From Polaribacter sp. (GTDB lineage: Bacteria; Bacteroidota; Bacteroidia; Flavobacteriales; Flavobacteriaceae), in NCBI GenBank assembly GCA_029245785.1, contig JAQWOR010000072.1, positions 42,097 through 106,096 of the forward strand: a stretch of DNA of 64,000 nucleotides. Direction: 5' to 3'. Positions 1 through 8,370 of this stretch are shown here, piece by piece. The notes beneath the pieces were generated by a model. The model saw only the letters and a list, made by a program, of their open reading frames with translations, searched no databases and had not been told where the DNA came from. Both the position numbers and the translations under genes were made by a program. Numbering within the stretch: the first letter of the stretch is position 1; each line of letters opens with the position of its first letter.

Positions 1-816
1 ATTCATAAAGATGAATACCATCAAAAGGTAAACACCATCCTAGAACATATTCATAGAGGCGATATTTATGAAGCTAATTTTTGTCAAGAATTTTACGCAG
101 AAGACGCATACATCAATCCCTTAGAAGCATACCATCATTTGAATGAAATTTCCGAACCTCCATTTGCCACTTTTTTAAAATGCGAACAGCACTATCTACT
201 CTCAGCATCACCAGAAAGATACCTGAAAAAAGAAGGTGAAAAAATTATTTCTCAACCCATAAAGGGAACTGCAAAAAGATTGCGAAACTCTATTGATGAC
301 GCTCAGATTGCCTTTGATTTAGCACGCGATGAAAAAGAGCGCTCAGAAAACATTATGATTGTAGATTTGGTACGGAATGACTTGTCTAAAACGGCAAAAA
401 AAGGAACTGTAAGCATTGAAGAATTGTGTAAAGTATACTCCTTCAAACAAGTACATCAGCTCATTTCTACAGTTGTTTCTGAAGTTGATAAAAACACACA
501 CCCTGTAACAATTCTTCAAGACACTTTTCCGATGGGTAGCATGACAGGAGCTCCAAAAATATCGGCAATAAACATCATAGAAAAACTAGAAGAAACCAAA
601 CGTGGCTTATACTCTGGTGCTGTTGGCTACTTCACTCCTACTGGCGATTTTGATTTTAATGTCATCATTCGAAGTATTTTGTACAACGAAAAAAACAACT
701 ACGTTTCCTATTCTGTCGGCAGTGCCATTACAGCAAAATCGACCCCCGAAAAAGAATATGAAGAATGCTTATTAAAAGCAAAAGCTATGAAATATGTGTT
801 GCTAAATTCTAACTAA
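1..816 (+). CDS. pabB: Aminodeoxychorismate synthase component I, 5'-truncated
   Basis: Chorismate-binding enzyme family (PabB/TrpE). The frame is open from base 1, giving 271 visible residues; by family size roughly 150 N-terminal residues lie outside the window. Conserved blocks are visible in order: GDIYEANFCQEF, QPIKGTAKR carrying the family's active-site lysine, ENIMIVDLVRNDL, GSMTGAPKISA and the C-terminal GLYSGAVGYF. These are the chorismate and Mg-binding blocks that make 4-amino-4-deoxychorismate for folate synthesis. The EANFCQEF form and the lack of neighbouring trp genes favour PabB over TrpE. No glutamine amidotransferase partner is seen. The next gene follows after 6 nt, suggesting cotranscription. 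Confidence 0.88.
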   Translation: MHKDEYHQKVNTILEHIHRGDIYEANFCQEFYAEDAYINPLEAYHHLNEISEPPFATFLKCEQHYLLSASPERYLKKEGEKIISQPIKGTAKRLRNSIDDAQIAFDLARDEKERSENIMIVDLVRNDLSKTAKKGTVSIEELCKVYSFKQVHQLISTVVSEVDKNTHPVTILQDTFPMGSMTGAPKISAINIIEKLEETKRGLYSGAVGYFTPTGDFDFNVIIRSILYNEKNNYVSYSVGSAITAKSTPEKEYEECLLKAKAMKYVLLNSN

Positions 817-822
817 TAAGAC

Positions 823-1068
823 ATGATTACAGACCAAGACCAAAAGTTTAAAACCGTTCTTACAGAACTATCGGATACTGTTAGCGAACAATCTTTTTTC
901 AATGCCTTTTTAAAGCAATACCCTGAAGATTGGAAGCAATTAAAAATTACCTACTCAAAATTTAAACGAAGTAAACAATTCGGAAAAACGATTCCCTTGC
1001 CAAGACCTGAAGAGGCATTAAGACGAACGATTCGAACTTGGTTAAAGACAACTAAAAAAAATGCGTAG
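823..1068 (+). CDS. Small conserved hypothetical protein
   Basis: An 81-residue protein that I cannot assign to a named family. It is rich in Lys, Arg and aromatic residues, has no signal peptide or membrane segment, and ends with a basic segment (RRTIRTWLKTTKKNA). It starts 6 nt after the pabB stop and is followed 19 nt later by a hydrolase gene, so it is probably part of the same transcript. The tight spacing and Flavobacteria-like composition support a real gene. Function unknown. Confidence 0.6.
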   Translation: MITDQDQKFKTVLTELSDTVSEQSFFNAFLKQYPEDWKQLKITYSKFKRSKQFGKTIPLPRPEEALRRTIRTWLKTTKKNA

Positions 1069-1087
1069 CTTTAGCTTTTAATTATGT

Positions 1088-1915
1088 ATGATGACATATC
1101 AAGAATTTAATTTCAACATTTATTCGACCCATTTTTACGGTCAGTATTGGCAACCTTCAAAAACCAAAGCCATAATTTTGTTGGTACATGGAATGGGAGA
1201 GCACGCTACACGCTATACAGAATCTGTGATTCCGAAATTGACAGAAAATGGTTTTGGCGTCATTGCTTTTGATCAATTTGGACATGGAAAAACATCTGGA
1301 AAACGAGGCCATTGCCCGAGTTTTGAAGCTGTTTTAAAAAGTGTTGAAAAAGTACAGGAAAAAGCCTTAGCTATTTTTGGAAACAAACCCCTCTTTTTAT
1401 ACGGGCATTCTATGGGTGGAAATGTGGTGATAAATTATGTACTTCGAAAAAAGCATTCTTTTGCAGGCGTAATTGCTACCAGTCCTTTTTTACAATTGGC
1501 TTTTCAGCCACCAGCTATTAAATTGTTTGTAGGAAAGCTCTTGCAAAAAATAGCACCGGCAATAACCATGGGAAATGAATTAGACCCAAACGATGTTTCT
1601 AGAGACAATACAGAGGTTCAAAAATACATGAACGACCCTTTAGTACACGATAGAATAAGCCCTAATTTTTCCATCACATTTATCGAAACCGGAAAATGGG
1701 CGATAGAAAATGCTAACAAATTGCAAACTCCGACATTGCTTCTACACGGAACGGATGATAAAATTATTGACTATAAAGGAACGCAAGAATTTTCAAACAA
1801 CTCAAACACCACCACCTTAAAGCTATATGAAGGCGGCTATCATGAATTACACAATGATCTTTGTAAAGAAGAAATGCTGACCGATGTTGTGAACTGGCTG
1901 AAAAAACAATTATAA
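1088..1915 (+). CDS. Alpha/beta hydrolase, monoacylglycerol lipase/lysophospholipase-like
   Basis: A 275-residue serine hydrolase of the Hydrolase_4 (serine aminopeptidase S33) family. Visible motifs are the oxyanion-hole block LVHGMGEHATRY near residue 33, the nucleophile elbow GHSMGG near residue 108, a late Asp in LLLHGTDDKIID and a C-terminal His in GGYHELHND, completing a Ser-Asp-His triad. There is no signal peptide, so it is likely cytoplasmic and acts on lysophospholipids or monoacylglycerols; the substrate is inferred from the family only. ATG at 1088 is chosen; a second ATG follows directly. Its stop overlaps the tilS start (TAATG), indicating translational coupling. Confidence 0.8.
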   Translation: MMTYQEFNFNIYSTHFYGQYWQPSKTKAIILLVHGMGEHATRYTESVIPKLTENGFGVIAFDQFGHGKTSGKRGHCPSFEAVLKSVEKVQEKALAIFGNKPLFLYGHSMGGNVVINYVLRKKHSFAGVIATSPFLQLAFQPPAIKLFVGKLLQKIAPAITMGNELDPNDVSRDNTEVQKYMNDPLVHDRISPNFSITFIETGKWAIENANKLQTPTLLLHGTDDKIIDYKGTQEFSNNSNTTTLKLYEGGYHELHNDLCKEEMLTDVVNWLKKQL

Positions 1916-3228
1916 TGCTACAAAAATTCAAACAACATATTGCCGCTAATTTTCCGTTTTTAAGCGAAAAAAAACTCTTAATTGCCATTTCTGGCGGTGT
2001 AGACTCTGTTGTTTTAACTCATATATTGCAACAACTGGATTGTAGCATTGCATTGGCACATTGTAATTTTAACTTGCGAGGAAATGAAAGTGATGCGGAT
2101 GAAAAATTTGTCAAAACAATAGGAGAAAAACTACAGGTAAAAACCTTTATCAAACAGTTTGACACAGAGAAATTTGCAAAAAAGAAGAAGCAATCTACCC
2201 AAATTGCTGCTAGAAACTTACGCTATGCTTGGTTTCAAGAATTGACAGAAAAACACACGTTTAATTATGTATTAACAGCACATCATGCAGATGACAATTT
2301 AGAAACTTTTTTAATCAACCTAACTCGCGGAACAGGGCTAGATGGACTCACTGGAATACCTGCTATTAACGGAAACATTGTTCGTCCCTTACTCTCTTTT
2401 TCTCGGGATGAAATTGTGCGTTTTGCAACAGAAAATGCAATTGACTGGAGAGAAGACAAAAGCAATGCCGCAACCAAATACATTCGAAATAAAATCAGGC
2501 ATCAAATTGTTCCTGTATTAAAAGAAATCAACCCGAACTTGTTAGGTTCTTTTCAAAAAACTTCAGAGTATTTACACGAAAGTAGACAACTTATTGAAGA
2601 TCGAATTGAAAGTATCAAGAAAGACATCATTAGTACCACTGACAATCAACACATTAAAATCAACATTCAACACCTGAATGCTTTATCAAATCCAAAAGCC
2701 TATATATATCAGGTTTTAAAGGGCTATAATTTTACAGAATGGAATGATGTTGCTGATTTACTTAGTGCGCAATCAGGAAAACAAGTGTTTTCTAGAACAC
2801 ACCGATTGATAAAAGATCGAGATTTCTTGTTGCTCACAGCAATTGAGCAAGAAGCGGAAACCTCAGAGTATTTCATCTCAAAAAACACCAAAAAAATTAC
2901 ATTTCCAGTTCAATTAACCTTTGAAAAGGCAGTAAAAACAAGCTTTAAAGATTTACAAACTATTTTTCTTGATACAACAAAAATCACGTTCCCATTAATC
3001 TTAAGAAAGTGGGAAAGAGGCGATTATTTTTATCCGACAGGCATGCAAGGAAAAAAGAAAATTAGCAACTATTTTAAAGATGAAAAATATTCATTAATCA
3101 ACAAAGAGAATACATGGTTGCTATGTTCTAAAAATGATATTGTTTGGATTGTTGGCAAAAGACAAGACAAACGATTTTTACCCAGTTCAACCACAACATC
3201 AATTTTAAAAATTCACATGCCCCTCTAA
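1915..3228 (+). CDS. tilS: tRNA(Ile)-lysidine synthetase
   Basis: TilS, 437 residues, of the N-type ATP-pyrophosphatase family. It adds lysine to C34 of the tRNA-Ile2 CAU anticodon so that AUA is read as Ile. The PP-loop motif ISGGVDSVVL lies near residue 24, followed by LAHCNFNLRG, TAHHADDNLETFLINL and RPLLSFSRDEI, all typical of TilS. The C-terminal substrate-binding domain includes WERGDYFYPTGMQGKKKISNYF. The start codon overlaps the upstream hydrolase stop by one base. A CCCTC/GAGGG inverted repeat (3221-3239) straddles the stop codon without a strong U tract. Essential in most bacteria. Confidence 0.93.
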   Translation: MLQKFKQHIAANFPFLSEKKLLIAISGGVDSVVLTHILQQLDCSIALAHCNFNLRGNESDADEKFVKTIGEKLQVKTFIKQFDTEKFAKKKKQSTQIAARNLRYAWFQELTEKHTFNYVLTAHHADDNLETFLINLTRGTGLDGLTGIPAINGNIVRPLLSFSRDEIVRFATENAIDWREDKSNAATKYIRNKIRHQIVPVLKEINPNLLGSFQKTSEYLHESRQLIEDRIESIKKDIISTTDNQHIKINIQHLNALSNPKAYIYQVLKGYNFTEWNDVADLLSAQSGKQVFSRTHRLIKDRDFLLLTAIEQEAETSEYFISKNTKKITFPVQLTFEKAVKTSFKDLQTIFLDTTKITFPLILRKWERGDYFYPTGMQGKKKISNYFKDEKYSLINKENTWLLCSKNDIVWIVGKRQDKRFLPSSTTTSILKIHMPL

Positions 3229-3381
3229 TTTTATGAGGGTTCGGGAACTACCAATGTTTCTGGCCTTTACTTAAAGTTATGTTAAATTTAACTTCTTTTT
3301 AAGTTAGATCAATCCAGAAATTCATTATTTCTAAATTGATTTTGTACTTTTAACCTCTAAAATTTTCAAACAAACGACAAT

Positions 3382-4752
3382 ATGAAGAAAGCATGGTTAC
3401 TTATTGCTGTAATAGCAATCGTGTCTTGTAAAAATGAAACACCAATCGATTATGCTATCATTTCAGGAAAAATAACAAATGCAACTACAAGTGAAGCCAC
3501 TATTTACGGGGTTATAGACAGAGATTTTAGAAAGAAATTGACGTTAGAAGAAAATGGCAGTTTTAAAGATACTTTAAAAGCAGGTTCTTATTTGTTTTCT
3601 CAAGGAAGAAATAAAACGCCTCTATATGTAAGTGCCGGAGATAACATTACCATCAATTTTGATGCTAAAGACTTTAAAAACTCCTTGACTCTTTCTGGTA
3701 AGGGCTCACAAGCCAGTGTATATTTAATTGCAAAAGGAGGCACAGAAAAAGAATTAATGGGCTCTGGAACTGGAGTATACGTAAAAGAAGAAGCAGAGTA
3801 CAAAAGTATATTCTTAGCAATAAAAGTAGCTCAAGAAAAATTACTCTCTGAGGCTTCAGGTATTTCTGATGACTTTGTTGCAAAAGAAAAAAGAAATATC
3901 AAGTATGCCTATTTAGAAAAATTAAACCGATATCAATTATATCATTCTCATTATGCAAAAAAGAAAAACTTTGAACCTTCTAAACAATTTTTAAGTGAAT
4001 TAGAAACGTTGAAGTATGACAATGAAGAAGATTTTAACTTCTCTACTAGCTACAAATCACTTGTCACAAATCATTACCAAAAAAAAGCCGGTGAACTTGC
4101 AAAAACAGCGTCAATAGACAGAGGGTTGGCAATGTTAAAAGTTGGACAAACAATTACTCACAAAACAATTAAGAACAATTTATTGTATGAAGCTGCAAAA
4201 TATGGCATTACCTATACAAACAACTTAGAAGCGTTTTACAATGCGTTTATGGCGGGCTCTACAGATAAAAATAACAATGAAAAAATCACAAAAAGCTACA
4301 AAGCTTTAAAAGTAGTTGCCAAAGGAAATGTATCTCCAAAGTTTGTAGATTATGAAAACAATGCTGGCGGAACTACTTCTTTAGATGATTTAAAAGGAAA
4401 ATATGTGTATGTAGATGTTTGGGCAACTTGGTGTGGCCCTTGTAAAGCTGAAATTCCTTTCTTAAAGAACGTTGAAAAGAAATACCATAGAAAAAACATT
4501 CACTTTCTAAGTCTTTCAATAGACAAAGCAAAAGACCATGACAAATGGAAAGCAATGATTAAAGACAAAGAATTAGGCGGTATTCAACTATTTGCTGATA
4601 ATGATTGGAACTCTAAATTTGTAACCGACTATTTAATTAAAGGGATTCCTCGTTTTATATTGATTGATCCTGCTGGTAATATTGTAACTGCAAATGCTCC
4701 AAGGCCATCAGACAAAAAATTAATCGAACTGTTTGACGAATTAAAGATATAA
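3382..4752 (+). CDS. TlpA-like thioredoxin lipoprotein with DUF4369-type N-terminal domain
   Basis: A 456-residue secreted thiol-disulfide protein. The N-terminus is a lipoprotein signal (hydrophobic run ending VSCKNE, lipobox Cys about residue 16), which places it on a membrane facing the periplasm. Residues about 25-120 resemble the DUF4369 beta domain common before Bacteroidota TlpA domains. A helical linker follows, and from about residue 320 there is a TlpA/AhpC-TSA-like thioredoxin fold with active site WATWCGPCKAE and the cis-Pro region GIPRF. It is expected to act as a reductase or in cytochrome c maturation, which fits the neighbouring dsbD. A hairpin terminator follows. Confidence 0.85.
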   Translation: MKKAWLLIAVIAIVSCKNETPIDYAIISGKITNATTSEATIYGVIDRDFRKKLTLEENGSFKDTLKAGSYLFSQGRNKTPLYVSAGDNITINFDAKDFKNSLTLSGKGSQASVYLIAKGGTEKELMGSGTGVYVKEEAEYKSIFLAIKVAQEKLLSEASGISDDFVAKEKRNIKYAYLEKLNRYQLYHSHYAKKKNFEPSKQFLSELETLKYDNEEDFNFSTSYKSLVTNHYQKKAGELAKTASIDRGLAMLKVGQTITHKTIKNNLLYEAAKYGITYTNNLEAFYNAFMAGSTDKNNNEKITKSYKALKVVAKGNVSPKFVDYENNAGGTTSLDDLKGKYVYVDVWATWCGPCKAEIPFLKNVEKKYHRKNIHFLSLSIDKAKDHDKWKAMIKDKELGGIQLFADNDWNSKFVTDYLIKGIPRFILIDPAGNIVTANAPRPSDKKLIELFDELKI

Positions 4753-4776
4753 ATAACACCTATTAAACACCATCAC

Positions 4777-4810
4777 AAAACCTCCAACTACAACATTGCG
4801 GAGGCTTTTA
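4777..4810 (+). terminator. Intrinsic terminator after the TlpA-like gene
   Basis: AAAACCTCC and GGAGGCTTTT form a stem around a loop of about 15 nt. It lies between the TlpA-like gene and dsbD and covers the earliest ATG of the dsbD frame (4796), which argues for the later dsbD start at 4823. Confidence 0.55.
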
Positions 4811-4822
4811 AAACTCGCATTC

Positions 4823-6790
4823 ATGAAGAAATTTTTAGCTATTCTTGGCTTACTAATTGCCTTTTCTGGGAACCTCAACGCTCAAATTGAAGAACCTGTA
4901 TCATGGAGTACATCCGTAAAAAAAATTAGTGCCACAGAATACGATTTAATCATTATTGCAGCAATTGAACAAGATTGGCATGTATACTCGCAATACACTG
5001 CAGAAGGCGGCGCATTGCCCATTATCATCTCTAAAGAAGAAGGAACCACTGGCTTTAAATTAGTTGGAAAAGCAGTTGAAAGTGATACCATAAAAAAATA
5101 CAGCGACATTTTTGAAGTCTACGAAACATATTTTGATATAGAAGCTGTTTTAAAACAACGTGTGGTTGTCTCAGACCCTAATAGAACTCAAATCACCTTG
5201 AATTTAACAGGGCAAGTTTGTAAAGAAGTGTGCTTACAAATAGATGAAAATTTCACCTTTAGCTTGACGGGAAAAGCCATTCAAAAAAAAGCGGTTACTA
5301 TTGATGAAAAAAGCAAACTTCTAACCAAGCAATTACAACTAGGTTTAAAAAACAAATCACTATTAAAAAGCGCCACAGATAACGACTCTGAAGGAGGAGG
5401 TAGCCTTTTTAATATTTTCTTTTTAGGCTTTATTGGAGGTTTACTAGCCCTATTAACACCTTGTGTTTTTCCAATGATTCCATTAACAGTATCATTTTTT
5501 ACAAAGCAATCTCAAAGCAAAAGCAAAGGCGTTAGCAATGCCATTTTATACGGACTTTTTATTGTAACCATTTATATTTTACTGAGTCTGCCTTTTCATT
5601 TCTTAGACAGTTTAGATCCAGAAATTTTAAACACCATTTCTACCAATGTATGGCTAAATATTTTCTTTTTTGTTGTATTGGTATTCTTTGCAGGCTCTTT
5701 CTTCGGATATTATGAAGTGACCTTGCCAAGTTCTTGGGGAAATAAAATGGATACCGCTTCTGGAACTGGAGGAATTATTGGAATTTTCTTTATGGCATTG
5801 ACATTGGCCATTGTTTCCTTTTCATGTACCGGTCCAATTTTAGGATCGCTGTTAGCAGGCTCTTTAACTTCAGATGGAGGCGCTATGCAACTTACCTCTG
5901 GAATGACAGGTTTTGGACTCGCACTGGCATTGCCTTTTGCACTTTTTGCACTATTTCCAAGCTGGCTAAATTCACTCCCAAAATCTGGAGGATGGCTAAA
6001 TACAGTAAAAGTAGTCCTTGGGTTTTTAGAATTAGCTCTAGCATTTAAGTTCTTATCAAATGCCGACTTGGTAGAGCATTGGGGTCTTTTAAAGCGTGAA
6101 ATTTTTATTGGAATTTGGATTGTTACTTTTATAGGATTGGCCCTGTACTTATTTGGAAAAATAAAATTTCCGCATGATGGCCCATTAAAAAAATTAGGCT
6201 TTTCAAGAATCTCATTCGGGATTCTAGTCACTGCTTTTGTCATCTATTTAATTCCTGGCGTATTAAAAACTCCAACTTGGGAGTTGAATGCTTTAAGTGG
6301 TTTTCCACCACCTCAATTTTATAGTGTGTACGAACAAGAAAGCGATTGTCCGCTGGGATTGAATTGTTTTAAAGATTTTGAAGACGGATTAAAATACGCC
6401 AAAGAAACCAACAAACCTATCTTATTAGACTTTACTGGATGGGCCTGTGTAAACTGCCGAAAAATGGAAGAAACCGTTTGGGTAGAAAATGACGTATATA
6501 CCATTATCAAAGAAGATTACGTCTTAATTTCCCTATATGTTGATGATCGAAAAGAATTACCAAAAGCATTGCAATTTGATTATTTAAAAAGCAACGGAAA
6601 GGTAAAAAAGATCAAAACCGTAGGAGACAAGTGGGCAACATTCCAGGCTGTAAATTTTAAAACTGCATCACAACCCTATTATGTGTTGATGAGCCCTGAA
6701 TTAGAAATCTTGCACGAGCCGCAACAATATACAGACAAAGACACCTATTACAAATGGCTGAAAGAAGGATTGAAAAAATTTAAAGAATAA
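4823..6790 (+). CDS. dsbD: Thiol:disulfide interchange protein DsbD
   Basis: An inner-membrane electron conduit that passes cytoplasmic thioredoxin reducing power to the periplasm. The start at 4823 gives a clean signal peptide (MKKFLAILGLLIAF then SGNLNAQ) and 655 residues; the upstream ATG at 4796 lies inside a terminator stem. Domains in order: N-terminal DsbD-alpha with a CKEVC pair, a multi-span membrane core (about 8 segments) carrying LLTPCVFPMIPL and SFSCTGPILGS, the two redox cysteines of the core, and a C-terminal thioredoxin domain with DFTGWACVNCRKME. All three cysteine pairs needed for the relay are present. It likely reduces the TlpA-like neighbour and cytochrome c maturation factors. 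Confidence 0.92.
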   Translation: MKKFLAILGLLIAFSGNLNAQIEEPVSWSTSVKKISATEYDLIIIAAIEQDWHVYSQYTAEGGALPIIISKEEGTTGFKLVGKAVESDTIKKYSDIFEVYETYFDIEAVLKQRVVVSDPNRTQITLNLTGQVCKEVCLQIDENFTFSLTGKAIQKKAVTIDEKSKLLTKQLQLGLKNKSLLKSATDNDSEGGGSLFNIFFLGFIGGLLALLTPCVFPMIPLTVSFFTKQSQSKSKGVSNAILYGLFIVTIYILLSLPFHFLDSLDPEILNTISTNVWLNIFFFVVLVFFAGSFFGYYEVTLPSSWGNKMDTASGTGGIIGIFFMALTLAIVSFSCTGPILGSLLAGSLTSDGGAMQLTSGMTGFGLALALPFALFALFPSWLNSLPKSGGWLNTVKVVLGFLELALAFKFLSNADLVEHWGLLKREIFIGIWIVTFIGLALYLFGKIKFPHDGPLKKLGFSRISFGILVTAFVIYLIPGVLKTPTWELNALSGFPPPQFYSVYEQESDCPLGLNCFKDFEDGLKYAKETNKPILLDFTGWACVNCRKMEETVWVENDVYTIIKEDYVLISLYVDDRKELPKALQFDYLKSNGKVKKIKTVGDKWATFQAVNFKTASQPYYVLMSPELEILHEPQQYTDKDTYYKWLKEGLKKFKE

Positions 6791-6802
6791 AAAACATCAA
6801 TT

Positions 6803-8293
6803 ATGAACAAAATAGCTGTACCCTTTTTAGTATTTTTATGTGTTACTCATTTTTTAACGGCACAAACAAGAACAATCCCAACCGACACTACTGTTGTTAC
6901 GAAGCATTCAACAGTTATTAACGGCATTAAAATTCAGTATACTGCAACCACAGGAACACAGCCTGTTTGGGATAAAGAGGGGAATGCAAAAGCTACTTTA
7001 TTTTATACCTATTACAAAAGAACAAACAATGTACAAACAGCTAGACGCCCGTTAGTTATGTCTTTTAATGGCGGTCCTGGATCTGCATCTGTATGGATGC
7101 ATCTAGCCTATACAGGACCGAATGTATTGAATATTGATGATGAAGGATATCCTGTACAACCGTATGGCTATCATAAGAATGAACACTCCATTTTAGACGT
7201 CGCAGACATTGTGTATATCAATCCTGTAAATACAGGGTATTCAAGAACAGTACCAAGAAAAGAAAAAAAGGTAAACAAAGCAGACTTTTTTGGTGTCAAC
7301 GCAGACATTAACTATTTGGCAGAATGGCTCACTACTTTTGTTACCAGAAACAACAGATGGTCTTCGCCTAAATATTTGATTGGCGAAAGTTATGGCGGCA
7401 CACGAGTTTCTGGATTAGCACATCGACTACAAAGCAGTCAATGGATGTACTTAAATGGCGTTATTTTAGTTTCGCCTGCTGATTACGGTGCAAGAAAATC
7501 TGACAACGCAGTGTCTTCTCCTATAGACTTTCCCTATTTTACCGCCGCAGCATGGTATCATAAAATGCTTGCTCCTGAATTACAGAACAAAGATCTATTA
7601 GATATTTTACCTGAATCAGAACATTTTGCCATCAACTCCTTAATGCCAGCCATTGCTAAAGGAGGCTTCATCAGCGATGAAGAGAAAAGTCAAATTGCAG
7701 AAAAAATGGCCTTTTATACTGGAGTCTCTAAAAAAGTAATCTTGCAACACAACTTAGTGTTGCCTAATCGGTTTTTCTGGAAAGAGTTGTTGAGAAACAA
7801 AACAGGACAAACCATTGGTCGTTTGGATTCTAGGTATTTAGGAATTGACAGAAAAGAAGCTGGAGATGCTCCTGATTACAGCGCAGAATTAACTTCTTGG
7901 CTGCATTCATTTACACCCGCCATCAATCATTATATCAGAACGCATTTAAAGTTCAAAACAGATGTAAAATACAACATGTTTGGACCTGTTCGTCCTTGGA
8001 ACATGAGAAATAACAACACCAGAGAAGAGCTACGAAAAGCCGTTGCTCAAAACCCGTATTTACAGTTGTTGTTTCAAGCAGGTTATTATGACGGTGCCAC
8101 TACCTATTTTAACACAAAATATACCATGTGGCAAATAGATCCTAGTGGAAAATTAAAAGACAGAATGCATTTTAAAGGCTATCGTAGTGGACACATGATG
8201 TATTTGAGAAAGGCCGATTTAAAAACTGCCAATGAAGACATTAGAAACTTTATCAAAGCAAGTGCCTCAAAAGGAAAGGCTGCAAAGTATTAG
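6803..8293 (+). CDS. S10-family serine carboxypeptidase-like protein
   Basis: A 496-residue secreted protein with signal peptide MNKIAVPFLVFLCVTHFL then TAQ. The substrate-binding block SFNGGPGSASVW lies near residue 89, the nucleophile motif GESYGGTR near residue 192, an Asp in FQAGYYDGATTY and the catalytic His in YRSGHMMYL, together the S10 triad. It is predicted to remove C-terminal residues from peptides in the periplasm or outside the cell. It begins 12 nt after dsbD and may be cotranscribed with it. It is followed by a perfect 22-bp bidirectional terminator. Eukaryotic serine carboxypeptidases are the classical members; bacterial versions are common in marine Bacteroidota. Confidence 0.85.
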   Translation: MNKIAVPFLVFLCVTHFLTAQTRTIPTDTTVVTKHSTVINGIKIQYTATTGTQPVWDKEGNAKATLFYTYYKRTNNVQTARRPLVMSFNGGPGSASVWMHLAYTGPNVLNIDDEGYPVQPYGYHKNEHSILDVADIVYINPVNTGYSRTVPRKEKKVNKADFFGVNADINYLAEWLTTFVTRNNRWSSPKYLIGESYGGTRVSGLAHRLQSSQWMYLNGVILVSPADYGARKSDNAVSSPIDFPYFTAAAWYHKMLAPELQNKDLLDILPESEHFAINSLMPAIAKGGFISDEEKSQIAEKMAFYTGVSKKVILQHNLVLPNRFFWKELLRNKTGQTIGRLDSRYLGIDRKEAGDAPDYSAELTSWLHSFTPAINHYIRTHLKFKTDVKYNMFGPVRPWNMRNNNTREELRKAVAQNPYLQLLFQAGYYDGATTYFNTKYTMWQIDPSGKLKDRMHFKGYRSGHMMYLRKADLKTANEDIRNFIKASASKGKAAKY

Positions 8294-8311
8294 GCAGCTA
8301 CCGTTTGTTAT

Positions 8312-8357
8312 AAAACTACAAAAGCAGGCAATTAAAATTGCCTGCTTTTGTAGTTTT
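8312..8357. terminator. Bidirectional intrinsic terminator
   Basis: A perfect 22-bp inverted repeat with a 2-nt loop, beginning AAAACTACAAAAGCAGG and closing with the complementary arm ending in TTTT. It lies between two convergent genes, the S10 peptidase (plus) and the beta-barrel protein (minus), and has a T tract on each strand. Confidence 0.85.
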
Positions 8358-8370
8358 TAATATGAATTTT

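Noticed and set aside
5710..6243. A 177-residue minus-strand frame inside dsbD
   Set aside because: Antisense shadow of the DsbD membrane core; no ribosome-binding context and no recognisable protein features.
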